A DNA stretch of 64,000 nt from Dechloromonas aromatica (nom. nud.) (GTDB lineage Bacteria; Pseudomonadota; Gammaproteobacteria; Burkholderiales; Rhodocyclaceae). The notes beneath the pieces were generated by a model, which saw nothing but the letters and a program-made list of their open reading frames with translations, did not search any database and was not told the DNA's origin. The position numbers were made by a program, and so were the translations under genes. This document shows, piece by piece, positions 36,004 to 46,017 of this stretch. The DNA lies in the NCBI GenBank assembly GCA_017848965.1, contig JAFIHA010000025.1, positions 62,001 to 126,000 of the forward strand. Reading direction: 5' to 3'. Position 1 is the first letter of the stretch. Every line of letters starts with the position of its first letter.

Positions 36004-37958
36004 TCGCCGCTGCCGTCGCCGCGGCTTGCGCGCTACCGGCGCATGCAGATTCTTCGCTGTTCGAACTGGGCACCGTCCAGGTCACCGGCGAGCGCTCGCC
36101 GAGCGGAGAAATCGAAGCCGAACAGGTGTCCTCGGTGATCAGCACCGAAGAGATCGAGCGCTTCAGACGGACCAATGTCGGCGACGCGGTCAACCTGCTC
36201 TCCGGCGTCAGCATCAGCACCAACTCGCGTAACGAGAAGATGGTCTACCTGCGCGGCTACGACGCCCGCCAGGCGCCGCTGTTCATCGACGGCATCCCGG
36301 TTTACGTTCCCTATGACGGCTATGTCGACATGAACCGCTTCACCACCGCCGACCTCTCGGCGATCCAGGTGGTCAAGGGCTTCAGCTCGGTCGCCTTCGG
36401 CCCGAACACGCTGGGCGGCGCGATCAACCTGATCTCGCGCAAGCCGACGCGCAAATTCGAGGGCGATGTCAGCCTCGGCATCGGTTCCGGCCACGAACGG
36501 CGAGCCGCGCTCAACGTCGGAACCAATCAGGGCCTGTGGTACGCCCAGGCCGGGCTGTCCTACGACGCGGCGGACTATTTCCCGATGTCCTCGGGCTTTT
36601 CGGCGACGACGACGGAAAACGGCGGCCACCGCGAGAACTCGGCGCACCGCGACAGCAAGGTATCGCTCAAGCTCGGCCTGACGCCGAACGCCACCGACGA
36701 ATACGCGCTCAGCTACTACCGCCAGGATGGCGAAAAAGGCCAGCCGCCATCGACCGACCCGGCCGCCGCCCGCTACTGGCAGTGGCCGTACTGGGACAAG
36801 GAAAGCCTCTACTTCGTCTCGCGCACCGCGCTGGGCGACAAGGAAATGCTCAAGGTCCGCCTGTTCCGCGACACTTTCGACAACGACCTGCGCATCTACA
36901 GCGACGCCAGCTACACCACCTACAACCCGGTCAGCGGCGTTAGCGTCTATCACGACAAGAGCAACGGCGCTTCCGTCGAACTGTCGTCGATCCGCCTGCC
37001 GGCGCAGGAAATCAAGCTCATCGCCAGCCGCAAGAGCGACGAGCACAAGAGCGTCGACGGCGCCGGCGTCACCGGTGAGGCGTTCAAGGATGTCCTGACG
37101 TCGTATGCGATCGAGGACAACATCCGCCTCGGCCAGCGCTGGCTGCTCTCGCTCGGCCTCTCCCGGCACAGCCTGGAGGCTGAACACGTTTTCAAGAGCG
37201 GCTGGCCGGCTTTCGACATCAGCGACGAGAAGCGCGCCACCGACGGCCAGGCCGCGCTCTTCTTCGACCTCGACGCGAAAAACCGCTTCTACGCCAGCAT
37301 CGCCGAGAAGACCCGGCTGCCGACGCTGAAGGACCGCTTCTCGCTGCGTTTCGGCCGCTACGTCGAAAACCCCGACCTCAAGCCGGAATCGTCGATCAAT
37401 TACGAGATCGGCTACCAGGGCACGCCGTGGCGCGCCCTGCGCGTCGAGGCGGCGCTTTTCCACAGCCGGATCGACGACAAGATCCAGTCGGTCTTCCTGG
37501 TTCCTGGCACCACCGCCTGCAGCAACGCCAAGCCCTGCCAGATGCAGAACGTCGGCGAAGTGAAAAGCAGCGGCGTCGAACTCGGCCTGCGCACGCCGCT
37601 CGCCAACTGGCTCGATGTCGGCGCCAACTACACCTACCTGCGCCTGAAGAACGTCAGCGACTCGAGCATCAAGATCACCGACGTGCCGCGCCAGAAGCTC
37701 AGCGCCTTCGCCATCGCCCGCTTCGGCGACCAGTTCGAAGCCGTGCCCTACATCGAGAGCGAGACCGGTCGCTGGGCGTCGAACAGCAAACAGCTCGGCG
37801 GCTTCACCACCGTCAACCTGAAGCTCACCTACCGTCCGCAACCGGCACTCGCCCTCGAAGCCGGCGTCAGCAACGCCGGCGACAAGCAGTACGAGACCTC
37901 GGACGGTTTCCCGAGCCCGGGCCGCATGTACTACGCCAACCTGCGCTACAGCTTCTGA
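35967..37958 (+). CDS. TonB-dependent outer-membrane receptor in Mo/W operon
   Basis: A 663-aa receptor with signal peptide ending ALPAHA, a TonB-box-like ELGTVQVTG, plug domain (VISTEEIERFRRTNVGDAVN, VFGPNTLGGAI-like SVAFGPNTLGGAIN) and a 22-strand barrel ending GRMYYANLRYSF with the terminal Phe needed for BAM. TonB receptors import large or scarce chelates using energy from TonB. Context (ModE boxes upstream; molybdate-type ABC genes downstream in the same overlapping run) suggests a Mo or W chelate as ligand. That ligand is inference; ferric siderophore or cobalamin cannot be excluded from sequence. Confidence 0.85.
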   Translation: MQFTKHALQPRLIAAAVAAACALPAHADSSLFELGTVQVTGERSPSGEIEAEQVSSVISTEEIERFRRTNVGDAVNLLSGVSISTNSRNEKMVYLRGYDARQAPLFIDGIPVYVPYDGYVDMNRFTTADLSAIQVVKGFSSVAFGPNTLGGAINLISRKPTRKFEGDVSLGIGSGHERRAALNVGTNQGLWYAQAGLSYDAADYFPMSSGFSATTTENGGHRENSAHRDSKVSLKLGLTPNATDEYALSYYRQDGEKGQPPSTDPAAARYWQWPYWDKESLYFVSRTALGDKEMLKVRLFRDTFDNDLRIYSDASYTTYNPVSGVSVYHDKSNGASVELSSIRLPAQEIKLIASRKSDEHKSVDGAGVTGEAFKDVLTSYAIEDNIRLGQRWLLSLGLSRHSLEAEHVFKSGWPAFDISDEKRATDGQAALFFDLDAKNRFYASIAEKTRLPTLKDRFSLRFGRYVENPDLKPESSINYEIGYQGTPWRALRVEAALFHSRIDDKIQSVFLVPGTTACSNAKPCQMQNVGEVKSSGVELGLRTPLANWLDVGANYTYLRLKNVSDSSIKITDVPRQKLSAFAIARFGDQFEAVPYIESETGRWASNSKQLGGFTTVNLKLTYRPQPALALEAGVSNAGDKQYETSDGFPSPGRMYYANLRYSF

Positions 37959-37959
37959 C

Positions 37960-39249
37960 ATGAACACCCTCACCCCTCCCTCCCGGCAGCGCCGCCGCCT
38001 GCTCAAACTGGCCGCCCTCGGGCCGCTGCTCGGCGGCGCTCTGCCGGGCGCGCTGGCGGCGCCGCAGGTGGTCACCGTCGTCACCAGCTACCCGGACGAA
38101 TTCGTGTCGCGCGTCGAGGCCGCCTTCGAGGCAGCCCACCCCGGCTACCGCCTCAACGTCATCTGGCGCAATGCCGCCGACGCCGCCGACTTCCTGCGCC
38201 AGCCGGATCATGGCGGCGCCGATGTCTATTGGTCGCCGTCGCCGCGCAATTTCGCGCAACTGGCGCAGGCCGGCGTCTGGCGCCCGCTGCCGATTGACCG
38301 GGCGAGCCTGCCGGCTCGTATCGGCAACACGCCGCTCGGCGATCACGACGGCTTCTATACCGCCAGCGAAGTCGCCGGCTTCGGCTTCGCCATCGTCCCC
38401 GACTGGTTCGCCAGGAACGGCGTGGCGCCGCCGGCCGACTGGCCCGACCTCACCGACCCGCGGCTGGCCGGGCGGATCGCCCTGCCCATTCCGTCGCAGG
38501 TCGGCTACGCGCCGCCGATGGTCGAAATCGTCCTGCAGGCCTGGGGCTGGGACAAAGGCTGGGCCTTGTGGAGCGAGATCGCCGGCAACGCGACGCCGAT
38601 CGCCCGCGCCTCGACCTTCGTCAGCGACCTGGTCGCCGATGGGCGCTACGCCGTCGGCCTGTCGATCGACTTCTTCGTCAACTCGGCGATCGCCAACGGC
38701 CATCCGGTCCGCTTCGTCTATCCCGCGCACACCGGCCTCAACCCGGCGCATATCGCGCTCACCCGGGCGGCCCCCAACCCGGAAGGCGCCGCCCGTTTCG
38801 TCGCCTTCGTGCTGTCCCCGGCCGGCCAGCAACTGCTGCGCCACGCCGACATCCGGCGCCTGCCGGTGCGCCCCGACGCCTACACCGGCGCCGGCTTCAA
38901 TCCGTTTGCCGCGGCCGCCAGCGGCGGCATGGATTTCGACGCCGAACGCGCGCGGCCGCGCCTGGCGCTGAGCAGCGCCGTCTTCGACGCCATGCTGGTG
39001 ACGCCGCACGGCGAGCTGGCGACGCTCTGGCAAGACCTGCGCCGCGCCGAAGCGAACGGCCACGACCTGGGTGCCGTCCGCCGCTTGCTCGGCACGCCGC
39101 CGCTGGATGCGGCAGCAGCCGACGACCCGGCGTTGCAGCAACGCTTTGCCGAGCGCGATCCGACAACGACGCAACTGCTCACCGCCTGGCAGCGCGACTG
39201 CACCACCCGCCGGGGCGAAGCCCGGCGCCTGTTGAAAGCCCTCACATGA
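37960..39249 (+). CDS. Tat-exported ABC-type solute-binding protein
   Basis: A 429-aa periplasmic protein with a twin-arginine leader (RQRRRLLKLAALGPLLGG) cut near ALAA. The body is an FbpA/PotD-type type-2 binding fold: VVTVVTSYPDEFVSRVEAAFEA, GADVYWSPSPRNFAQL, VVAG-like FYTASEVAGFGFAIVPDWF. Tat use implies folding, perhaps with a bound cofactor or metal, before export. It begins one base after the TonB receptor stop, and its stop overlaps the di-haem oxidoreductase start as ATGA. No dedicated permease is adjacent, so it may hand ligand to the downstream molybdate ABC system. Confidence 0.8.
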   Translation: MNTLTPPSRQRRRLLKLAALGPLLGGALPGALAAPQVVTVVTSYPDEFVSRVEAAFEAAHPGYRLNVIWRNAADAADFLRQPDHGGADVYWSPSPRNFAQLAQAGVWRPLPIDRASLPARIGNTPLGDHDGFYTASEVAGFGFAIVPDWFARNGVAPPADWPDLTDPRLAGRIALPIPSQVGYAPPMVEIVLQAWGWDKGWALWSEIAGNATPIARASTFVSDLVADGRYAVGLSIDFFVNSAIANGHPVRFVYPAHTGLNPAHIALTRAAPNPEGAARFVAFVLSPAGQQLLRHADIRRLPVRPDAYTGAGFNPFAAAASGGMDFDAERARPRLALSSAVFDAMLVTPHGELATLWQDLRRAEANGHDLGAVRRLLGTPPLDAAAADDPALQQRFAERDPTTTQLLTAWQRDCTTRRGEARRLLKALT

Positions 39250-40553
39250 TCCGCCCCTGGCCCATGCATCGCCTCGCCGCCGGCCTCTGCCTGGCTGCCG
39301 TGGCACTCGCCGCCGCCGCGACCCCGCCGCGCGACCTGCTGACCGACCCCATTCCCGGGATGAACGGTGACGAGACCGAAAGCTTCCTGCGCGGCCGCAG
39401 CCTGTTCCGCCAGAGTTGGGTGATCGCGCCGGCCCGCGATCAGGCGCTGGATGGTCTCGGACCGCTCTACAACCGCCTCGCTTGCATTTCCTGTCACCCG
39501 CGCAACGGCCGCGGCGGCGCGCCGGAAAACCCGGCGCAGCGGATGCAGACGATGCTGGTCCGCCTCTCCGTCCCCGGCGACCCGCCCCGCCCGCACCCGG
39601 TGTACGGCGAGCAACTGAACGAGGAAGGCATCCCCGGCGTGCCCGGCGAAGGACGCGCCGAAGTCCATTGGCAGTACGAAACGCTGAGTCTCGACGACGG
39701 CAGCCGCGTCGAGTTGCGCCGGCCGCTGCTGAAATTCGTCGACCTTGCCTACGGCGAGCTGGGGCCGGTCCTCAGCTCGCCGCGCGTCGGCCCGCCGGTC
39801 GCCGGCCTCGGCCTGCTCGACGCGGTGCCGGCGGCGACGCTGGCGGCGATGGCACGCGAAACCAAGGCGGACGGCGTGCGCGGCAGCGTCAACCACCTCG
39901 GCCCGCGCCGCCTGGCCGGCCGCTTCGGTCTCAAGGCCAACAGCAGCGACCTGCGCAGCCAGATCGCCGGCGCTTTCCACGGCGACATGAGCATCACCTC
40001 GCCGCTCTTCCCGGACGAGAACTGCAGCCCGGCGCAGACCGCCTGCCGCCGCGCACCGGACGGCGGCAAGCCGGAACTGAGTGCCGCCCAGCTCGCCGAC
40101 ATCACCTTCTACATCGCCCACCTGGCGCCGCCGCCGCGCCGCGACACCGAACAGCCGGCGGTCGTGCGCGGCAACGCGCGCTTCGCCGAGTTCGGCTGCG
40201 CCGTCTGCCATCGCCCGACACTGCAAAGCGGCGCCAGCCGTTTCCGCCTGCTCGCCGGGCGCAGTTTCGCGCCCTACACCGACCTGCTGCTCCACGACAT
40301 GGGCCCCGGCCTCGCCGACGGCCGCCCCGACCACGCCGCTTCCGGCAGCCAGTGGCGGACCGCGCCGCTGTGGGGAATCGGCGTCCTGGCGGCGATCAAC
40401 GAACAGGTCGGCTACCTGCACGATGGCCGCGCCCGCAATTTCGAGGAAGCCATTCTCTGGCACGGCGGCGAAGCGGCGGCGGCGCAACGGCGTTACCGCG
40501 CCGCCAGCGCCGATGCGCGCGCCGAGCTGCTCGCCTTCCTGCAATCCCTCTGA
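39246..40553 (+). CDS. Di-haem oxidoreductase (DHOR/DUF1111-like c-type cytochrome)
   Basis: A 435-aa exported protein (signal peptide LAAGLCLAAVALAAAA) with two haem c sites, CISCH near residue 82 and CAVCH near 318. NRLACISCHPRNGRGG, GRFGLKANSSDLRSQIAGAF and DLLLHDMGPGLADG are typical of the DHOR family of periplasmic di-haem proteins. Its role with a TonB receptor and Mo transport genes is unknown; reduction of a metal chelate to release its metal is one possibility. Translationally coupled to the binding protein upstream. Confidence 0.85.
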   Translation: MIRPWPMHRLAAGLCLAAVALAAAATPPRDLLTDPIPGMNGDETESFLRGRSLFRQSWVIAPARDQALDGLGPLYNRLACISCHPRNGRGGAPENPAQRMQTMLVRLSVPGDPPRPHPVYGEQLNEEGIPGVPGEGRAEVHWQYETLSLDDGSRVELRRPLLKFVDLAYGELGPVLSSPRVGPPVAGLGLLDAVPAATLAAMARETKADGVRGSVNHLGPRRLAGRFGLKANSSDLRSQIAGAFHGDMSITSPLFPDENCSPAQTACRRAPDGGKPELSAAQLADITFYIAHLAPPPRRDTEQPAVVRGNARFAEFGCAVCHRPTLQSGASRFRLLAGRSFAPYTDLLLHDMGPGLADGRPDHAASGSQWRTAPLWGIGVLAAINEQVGYLHDGRARNFEEAILWHGGEAAAAQRRYRAASADARAELLAFLQSL

Positions 40554-40569
40554 CCGCACGGAGCAAATC

Positions 40570-40761
40570 ATGGCTGACAAACCCGAGCCCGCCGCCGACG
40601 AAGCCTTCGCCATCTCGCCGGGCGCCGCCCGCGCCCACGGCTGTTGTCGAGGCTGGCGGCCGGCTGGCCGGCAGCCGACGGCCGAGATCATCGATCTGGC
40701 GAAGGCGCGAACGCCGATCGAAGCCACCGAGGAAGAGACGCATGACCGTTCTACCGACTGA
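40570..40761 (+). CDS. Small Cys-containing protein in Mo/W operon
   Basis: A 63-aa protein preceded by GGAGC at good spacing. It is acidic, has no signal peptide, and contains a central AHGCCRGW motif with adjacent cysteines and a histidine that could hold a metal. It lies 16 bases after the di-haem gene and overlaps the ABC ATPase gene by 20 bases. No family recognised; it may be a small accessory metal-binding protein. Confidence 0.55.
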   Translation: MADKPEPAADEAFAISPGAARAHGCCRGWRPAGRQPTAEIIDLAKARTPIEATEEETHDRSTD

Positions 40762-41500
40762 GCCCGCCCCCGGCGAGCTGTTCTTCGCCCTGCGCAAGCC
40801 GCTCAATTTCGCCAGCGGCGAGGCGCTGCTCGACGTCAGCCTGCGCCTGCCGCCCGGCCAATGGCTGGCCCTGCAGGGGCCGTCCGGAGCGGGCAAGACG
40901 ACGCTGCTGCGCCTGCTCGCCGGACTGGAAACGGCCGCCGAAGGAGTGATCCGCGCCGGCGACGAGATCTGGCTCGACAGCCGCCGGGGCAGCTGCCTGC
41001 CCACCCGGCTGCGCCGCGCCGGCATGGTCTTCCAGGAACTCGGCCTGTTCCCGCACATGAGCGCCCGCCGCCAGGTCGATTTCGCCCGCCGTCCGGAGAG
41101 CAAGGCGCTGCCGACCGCGCAACTGCTCGAACTGGTCGGGCTGGAAAAACTCGCCGAGCGCTACCCGGCCGAACTTTCGGGCGGCCAGAAACAGCGCCTG
41201 GCGCTGGCCCGCACGCTGGCTTCGGCACCGCGCCTGCTGCTGCTCGACGAACCGCTGTCGGCGCTCGATCCGCAACTCCGCCGCTCGATGCAAACGCTGC
41301 TGCAGGAAGTCCGCGCCAGCGCCCTGGTCGACTACGCGATTCTGGTCAGCCACGACCTCGACGAAGCCTGCCAGCTCGCCGCCCGCATCGTCCGCCTGCA
41401 ACGCGGCCAGGTCTGCGGCGACGCGCCGACTGATCGTCCCCACCCCCACCTTTCTCTCATCAAGGAAACGTCATGCACCTCTTCCGCCGCCTGCTGCTGA
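40742..41500 (+). CDS. ABC transporter ATPase, ModC-like (first system)
   Basis: A 252-aa ATPase with Walker A GPSGAGKTTLL (~44), ABC signature LSGGQKQRLALARTLA (~146) and Walker B LLLLDEPLSALD (~172). VFQELGLFPHMS is the Q-loop region. Unlike the second-system ModC it lacks the C-terminal Mop/TOBE domain, so it should not be feedback inhibited by molybdate. It overlaps its binding-protein gene by 28 bases. With the following SBP and permease it forms a complete importer for molybdate or tungstate. Confidence 0.87.
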   Translation: MTVLPTEPAPGELFFALRKPLNFASGEALLDVSLRLPPGQWLALQGPSGAGKTTLLRLLAGLETAAEGVIRAGDEIWLDSRRGSCLPTRLRRAGMVFQELGLFPHMSARRQVDFARRPESKALPTAQLLELVGLEKLAERYPAELSGGQKQRLALARTLASAPRLLLLDEPLSALDPQLRRSMQTLLQEVRASALVDYAILVSHDLDEACQLAARIVRLQRGQVCGDAPTDRPHPHLSLIKETSCTSSAACC

Positions 41501-42210
41501 TCGCCGGCCTCGTCGCCGGTCTTTTCGCTACCCTCCCCGCCTTTGCCCAGGACCTGCTGATCGCCGCCGGCGCCGGCTACAAGCGCCCGGTCGGCGAACT
41601 CTGCGCCGCTTTCCAGAAACAGAGCGGCATCAAGGTCGAGCAGGTCTACGGCAACATGGGCAACATCGTCGCGCAGACCAAGCAAGGCGGCGAAATCGCC
41701 CTCATCTTCGGCGACCACGCTTTCCTGGCCGGCGTCGACGGGCTCGACTTCGCCAGCTTCCTGCCGCTCGGCAACGGCCGCCTGGTCGTCGCCTGGCCGA
41801 CCGGCGGCAAGCTGGGCACACCGGCTGAACTGGCCGACGCCCGCTTCGCCCGCATCGCCATGCCCAACCCGAAGGCGGCGATCTACGGCATTGCCGCCAG
41901 CGAGTTCATGGAGCGCAGCAAGTTGAAGGCGGCGCTGCAGGATCGCCTGCAGGTCGTCGCCACCGTGCCGCAGGTTTCCGCCTACCTGATCTCCGGCGAC
42001 ATCGACGCCGGCTTCATCAACCTGACCGAGGCCCTCGCCATCGCGCCGAAGATCGGCGGCTACCAGGAAATCGACGGCGCGCTCTATACGCCGATCCGCA
42101 TCGTCGGCGGCGTCCTCAGGACGCAGGCGCAGCGGGCCGAGGTCCTGGCGCTCGGCCGCTTTCTGGAAAGCGACGAAGCCCGCGCCATCCTCAAGCGCAA
42201 CGGGCTTTGA
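41473..42210 (+). CDS. Molybdate/tungstate-type periplasmic binding protein (first system)
   Basis: A 245-aa ModA-like protein with signal peptide ending PAFA-QD. DLLIAAGAGYKRPVGELCAAF, YGNMGNIVAQ and AMPNPKAAIYGIAASEFM are ModA-family features, the last being the oxyanion region. Sequence differs clearly from the modA at 44.4 kb, so affinity may differ (molybdate versus tungstate, for example). It overlaps the ATPase gene, and its TGA abuts the GTG of the permease. Confidence 0.85.
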   Translation: MHLFRRLLLIAGLVAGLFATLPAFAQDLLIAAGAGYKRPVGELCAAFQKQSGIKVEQVYGNMGNIVAQTKQGGEIALIFGDHAFLAGVDGLDFASFLPLGNGRLVVAWPTGGKLGTPAELADARFARIAMPNPKAAIYGIAASEFMERSKLKAALQDRLQVVATVPQVSAYLISGDIDAGFINLTEALAIAPKIGGYQEIDGALYTPIRIVGGVLRTQAQRAEVLALGRFLESDEARAILKRNGL

Positions 42211-42918
42211 GTGGATTCGCCGCTCGCCTCGCTGCTCGACCTGTTCGCGACGCCGGGCAACCGGCAGATGCTGTGGCTGACCGCCCGCGTCGCCCTCGCC
42301 GGCACGCTCCTCCACGCGCTCAGTGGCCTCGCCCTCGGCTACGCGCTGGCGCGCCCGGGCTGGCGCGGCCGCAACCTGCTCGACATCGCGGTGACGCTAC
42401 CCCTGGTCTTCCCGCCGATGGCGACCGGCTTCCTGCTGCTCCTCCTGCTCGGCCGCCGCGGCCCGCTCGGCGAAGCGCTCCAGGAATGGTTCGGGATCGC
42501 CCCGGTATTCGCCTTTTCCGGCCTGCTGATCGCCGCCTTCGTCGCCGGCCTGCCGCTGGTCGTCAAGCCGGTGCAGGCGGCTTTCGAAAGCCTGCCGAAA
42601 ATCCTGCCGGAAGCGGCGCGCACGCTGGGCAAGAACGAGTGGCAGATTTTCTGCTACGTGCTGCTGCCCAATATCCGCAACGCGCTGGCCGGCGGCCTGA
42701 TCCTCGCCCTCGGGCGCTCGCTGGGCGAAGTCGGCATGACCATGATGCTCGGCGGCAACATCGAGGGGCGCACGGTGACCGCCTCGCTCGACATCTACAA
42801 CGCGGTGACCAGCGGCGACTTCGAACGCGCCGCCGCCGTCTCGCTGCTCCTCGGACTGGTCAGCAGCGGCCTGTTCTTCCTGCTGCGGCGCAATGCCCGC
42901 GCGCCGCTCGGCTGGTGA
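42211..42918 (+). CDS. Molybdate-type ABC permease, ModB-like (first system)
   Basis: A 235-aa permease with about five or six helices and the EAA loop EAARTLGKNEWQIFCYVLLP (residues ~135-155). LPLVFPPMATGFLLLLLLG and GRSLGEVGMTMMLGGNIEG are typical ModB signatures. The GTG start is fixed by the abutting stop of the binding-protein gene. It ends the plus-strand ModE operon before a hairpin terminator. Confidence 0.9.
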   Translation: MDSPLASLLDLFATPGNRQMLWLTARVALAGTLLHALSGLALGYALARPGWRGRNLLDIAVTLPLVFPPMATGFLLLLLLGRRGPLGEALQEWFGIAPVFAFSGLLIAAFVAGLPLVVKPVQAAFESLPKILPEAARTLGKNEWQIFCYVLLPNIRNALAGGLILALGRSLGEVGMTMMLGGNIEGRTVTASLDIYNAVTSGDFERAAAVSLLLGLVSSGLFFLLRRNARAPLGW

Positions 42919-42925
42919 ACGAAAA

Positions 42926-42945
42926 AGGCGGCCCGCTGGCCGCCT
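42926..42945. terminator. Bidirectional terminator between ABC permease and mop
   Basis: A 7-bp stem GGCGGCC / GGCCGCC with CGCT loop, flanked by an A/T pair. On the minus strand it is followed by TTTTT, ending mop; on the plus strand it can end the operon. A second hairpin TTACGCC/GGCGTAA lies at 42951-42965. Confidence 0.75.
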
Positions 42946-42967
42946 CGCATTTACGCCCGGCGTAATC

Positions 42968-43396
42968 TCAAGCCGGCACGCCGAGAATGACGTGACTGGC
43001 CTTGATCAGCGCCGTCGCCGGTTCGCCGAGCTTGAGGCCGAGTTCGAGCACGGCTTCGTTGGTGACCACCGAATGGACGACGGTACCGCCGGCCAGCGTA
43101 ATACCGACTTCGGTATTGACGGCGCCCTTGGTCAGCGCGCTGACCGTGCCGGCGAGCTGGTTGCGCGCCGAGAAGCGGACGTCCGGCGCCCCCGACAGCA
43201 GCATCACCCACGGCGCCTTGACGTAGGCGACGGCGTCCTTGCCGACCGCCAGGCCGAGCGACTGAACGCTACCCTCTGTGACGATTGCGACAATCTTGTC
43301 GCCTCCCGACAAGGTGAGCTCGACTTCGGCGTTGACCGCACCGTCGGTCAAGGCGGTGATTTTTCCTGCAAAAACATTGCGTGCGCTGACATTCAT
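42968..43396 (-). CDS. mop: Di-Mop molbindin (molybdate-binding protein)
   Basis: A 142-aa cytoplasmic protein made of two Mop/TOBE domains (SARNVFAGKITALTDGAVN and SARNQLAGTVSALTKGAVN, each ~70 aa), as in di-mop molbindins that store molybdate or tungstate as oligomers. The ATG is fixed by AAGGAG upstream. The gene is divergent from modE and has its own ModE-like box 38 bases upstream, so it probably responds to intracellular molybdate. Confidence 0.9.
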   Translation of the reverse strand: MNVSARNVFAGKITALTDGAVNAEVELTLSGGDKIVAIVTEGSVQSLGLAVGKDAVAYVKAPWVMLLSGAPDVRFSARNQLAGTVSALTKGAVNTEVGITLAGGTVVHSVVTNEAVLELGLKLGEPATALIKASHVILGVPA

Positions 43397-43433
43397 GGCG
43401 TTCTCCTTGGTTATCAATCCGGCTGGCCCGCTT

Positions 43434-43459
43434 TTCGCTATATACGACAATAAGCAACG
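43434..43459 (-). promoter_or_regulatory. ModE-like operator upstream of mop
   Basis: TTCGCTATAT, an 8-base spacer, then AAGCAACG match the ModE operator in 8 of 10 and 5 of 8 positions. It lies in the mop leader, 38 bases before the start. The orientation is near-symmetric, so strand is nominal. Confidence 0.6.
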
Positions 43460-43545
43460 TAACCAACCCGGCTTGTTGGCAATATAACCAACCCATTTAT
43501 GAACAGACAACCATAGCGCCTCGATAATTTTCCGGTAAACTCGAA

Positions 43546-43571
43546 ATCGTTATATATCGAAAGACATAACA
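43546..43571 (+). promoter_or_regulatory. ModE-like operator overlapping the modE translation start
   Basis: ATCGTTATAT, an 8-base spacer and ACATAAC are an almost exact ModE site (one mismatch). The site ends 3 bases before the modE ATG and covers where a ribosome site would be; no Shine-Dalgarno is present. This supports direct autorepression by ModE. Confidence 0.75.
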
Positions 43572-43573
43572 TA

Positions 43574-45168
<1,595 letters not shown>

Positions 45169-45189
45169 CGGCAAATAGGCGGATCGAGC

Positions 45190-46017
45190 ATGACGACGAC
45201 GCGCAGGACGGCCAGCGGCTTCGCCTCCGGTTTTGCCATCGGCAATCTCGGCGGAATGATCGGACTGGGGGGCGCGGAATTCCGCCTTCCCCTGCTGGTC
45301 GGCCATTTCCGCCTGGATGCCCTGTCCGCGATCATCCTCAACAAAGCCTGCAGCCTGGTCGTCGTCGCCACCGCCCTGCTGATCCGCAGCACCAGCATCT
45401 CCCCCAGCGAGTTGTGGGCGCAACGCGGCATCGTCTTCAATTTGCTGGCTGGCAGCCTGCTCGGCGCCTGGTGGGCGGCCGGCCATGCCATGAGCATACC
45501 GAAGCAACGCCTGAACGCCTTCATCCTCGTTCTGCTGCTTGGCCTGGGGCTGTTCATGCTGGCCGAAGCCGTCATCGGCCAGGGCTCCGTCACGCAACTA
45601 CTGATCACCGACCCGACCGTCCAGTTGCTGGCCGGCATCGGCGCCGGCCTTCTGATCGGCATGGTCGCGGCCTTTCTGGGCGTCGCCGGAGGAGAATTGC
45701 TGATCCCGACGATCGTCCTGCTCTACGGCAGCGATATCAAACTGGCCGGCAGCCTGTCGCTCGCCGTCAGTCTGCCCACCATGCTGACCGGCTTCCTGCG
45801 TTACCGGTCGGCAGCGGCATTTTCCGTATTGCGCCAGGAGGCCACCCTGTTTCAGGCGTTGACGCTGGGTTCGATACTCGGCGCGATTGCCGGCGGATTG
45901 ATGCTCGGCTGGCTGGATGCCAGACTGCTGACCGGCGGACTTGGCCTGTTGCTGCTCATCTCTGCCTGGAAGACCTTTCGCCACAGCGCCTCAATGAAAA
46001 ACCATGTACCTGACTGA
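45190..46017 (+). CDS. TSUP (TauE/SafE) family permease
   Basis: A 275-aa membrane protein with about eight helices and two glycine-rich repeats ([20 protein letters not shown] and [20 protein letters not shown]), typical of TSUP transporters of sulfite, sulfoacetate and other oxyanions. It lies between modA and modB and overlaps modB by 14 bases, so it is part of the transcription unit. This position is unusual; it may carry sulfate or molybdate-like oxyanions. Substrate is unknown. Confidence 0.85.
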   Translation: MTTTRRTASGFASGFAIGNLGGMIGLGGAEFRLPLLVGHFRLDALSAIILNKACSLVVVATALLIRSTSISPSELWAQRGIVFNLLAGSLLGAWWAAGHAMSIPKQRLNAFILVLLLGLGLFMLAEAVIGQGSVTQLLITDPTVQLLAGIGAGLLIGMVAAFLGVAGGELLIPTIVLLYGSDIKLAGSLSLAVSLPTMLTGFLRYRSAAAFSVLRQEATLFQALTLGSILGAIAGGLMLGWLDARLLTGGLGLLLLISAWKTFRHSASMKNHVPD

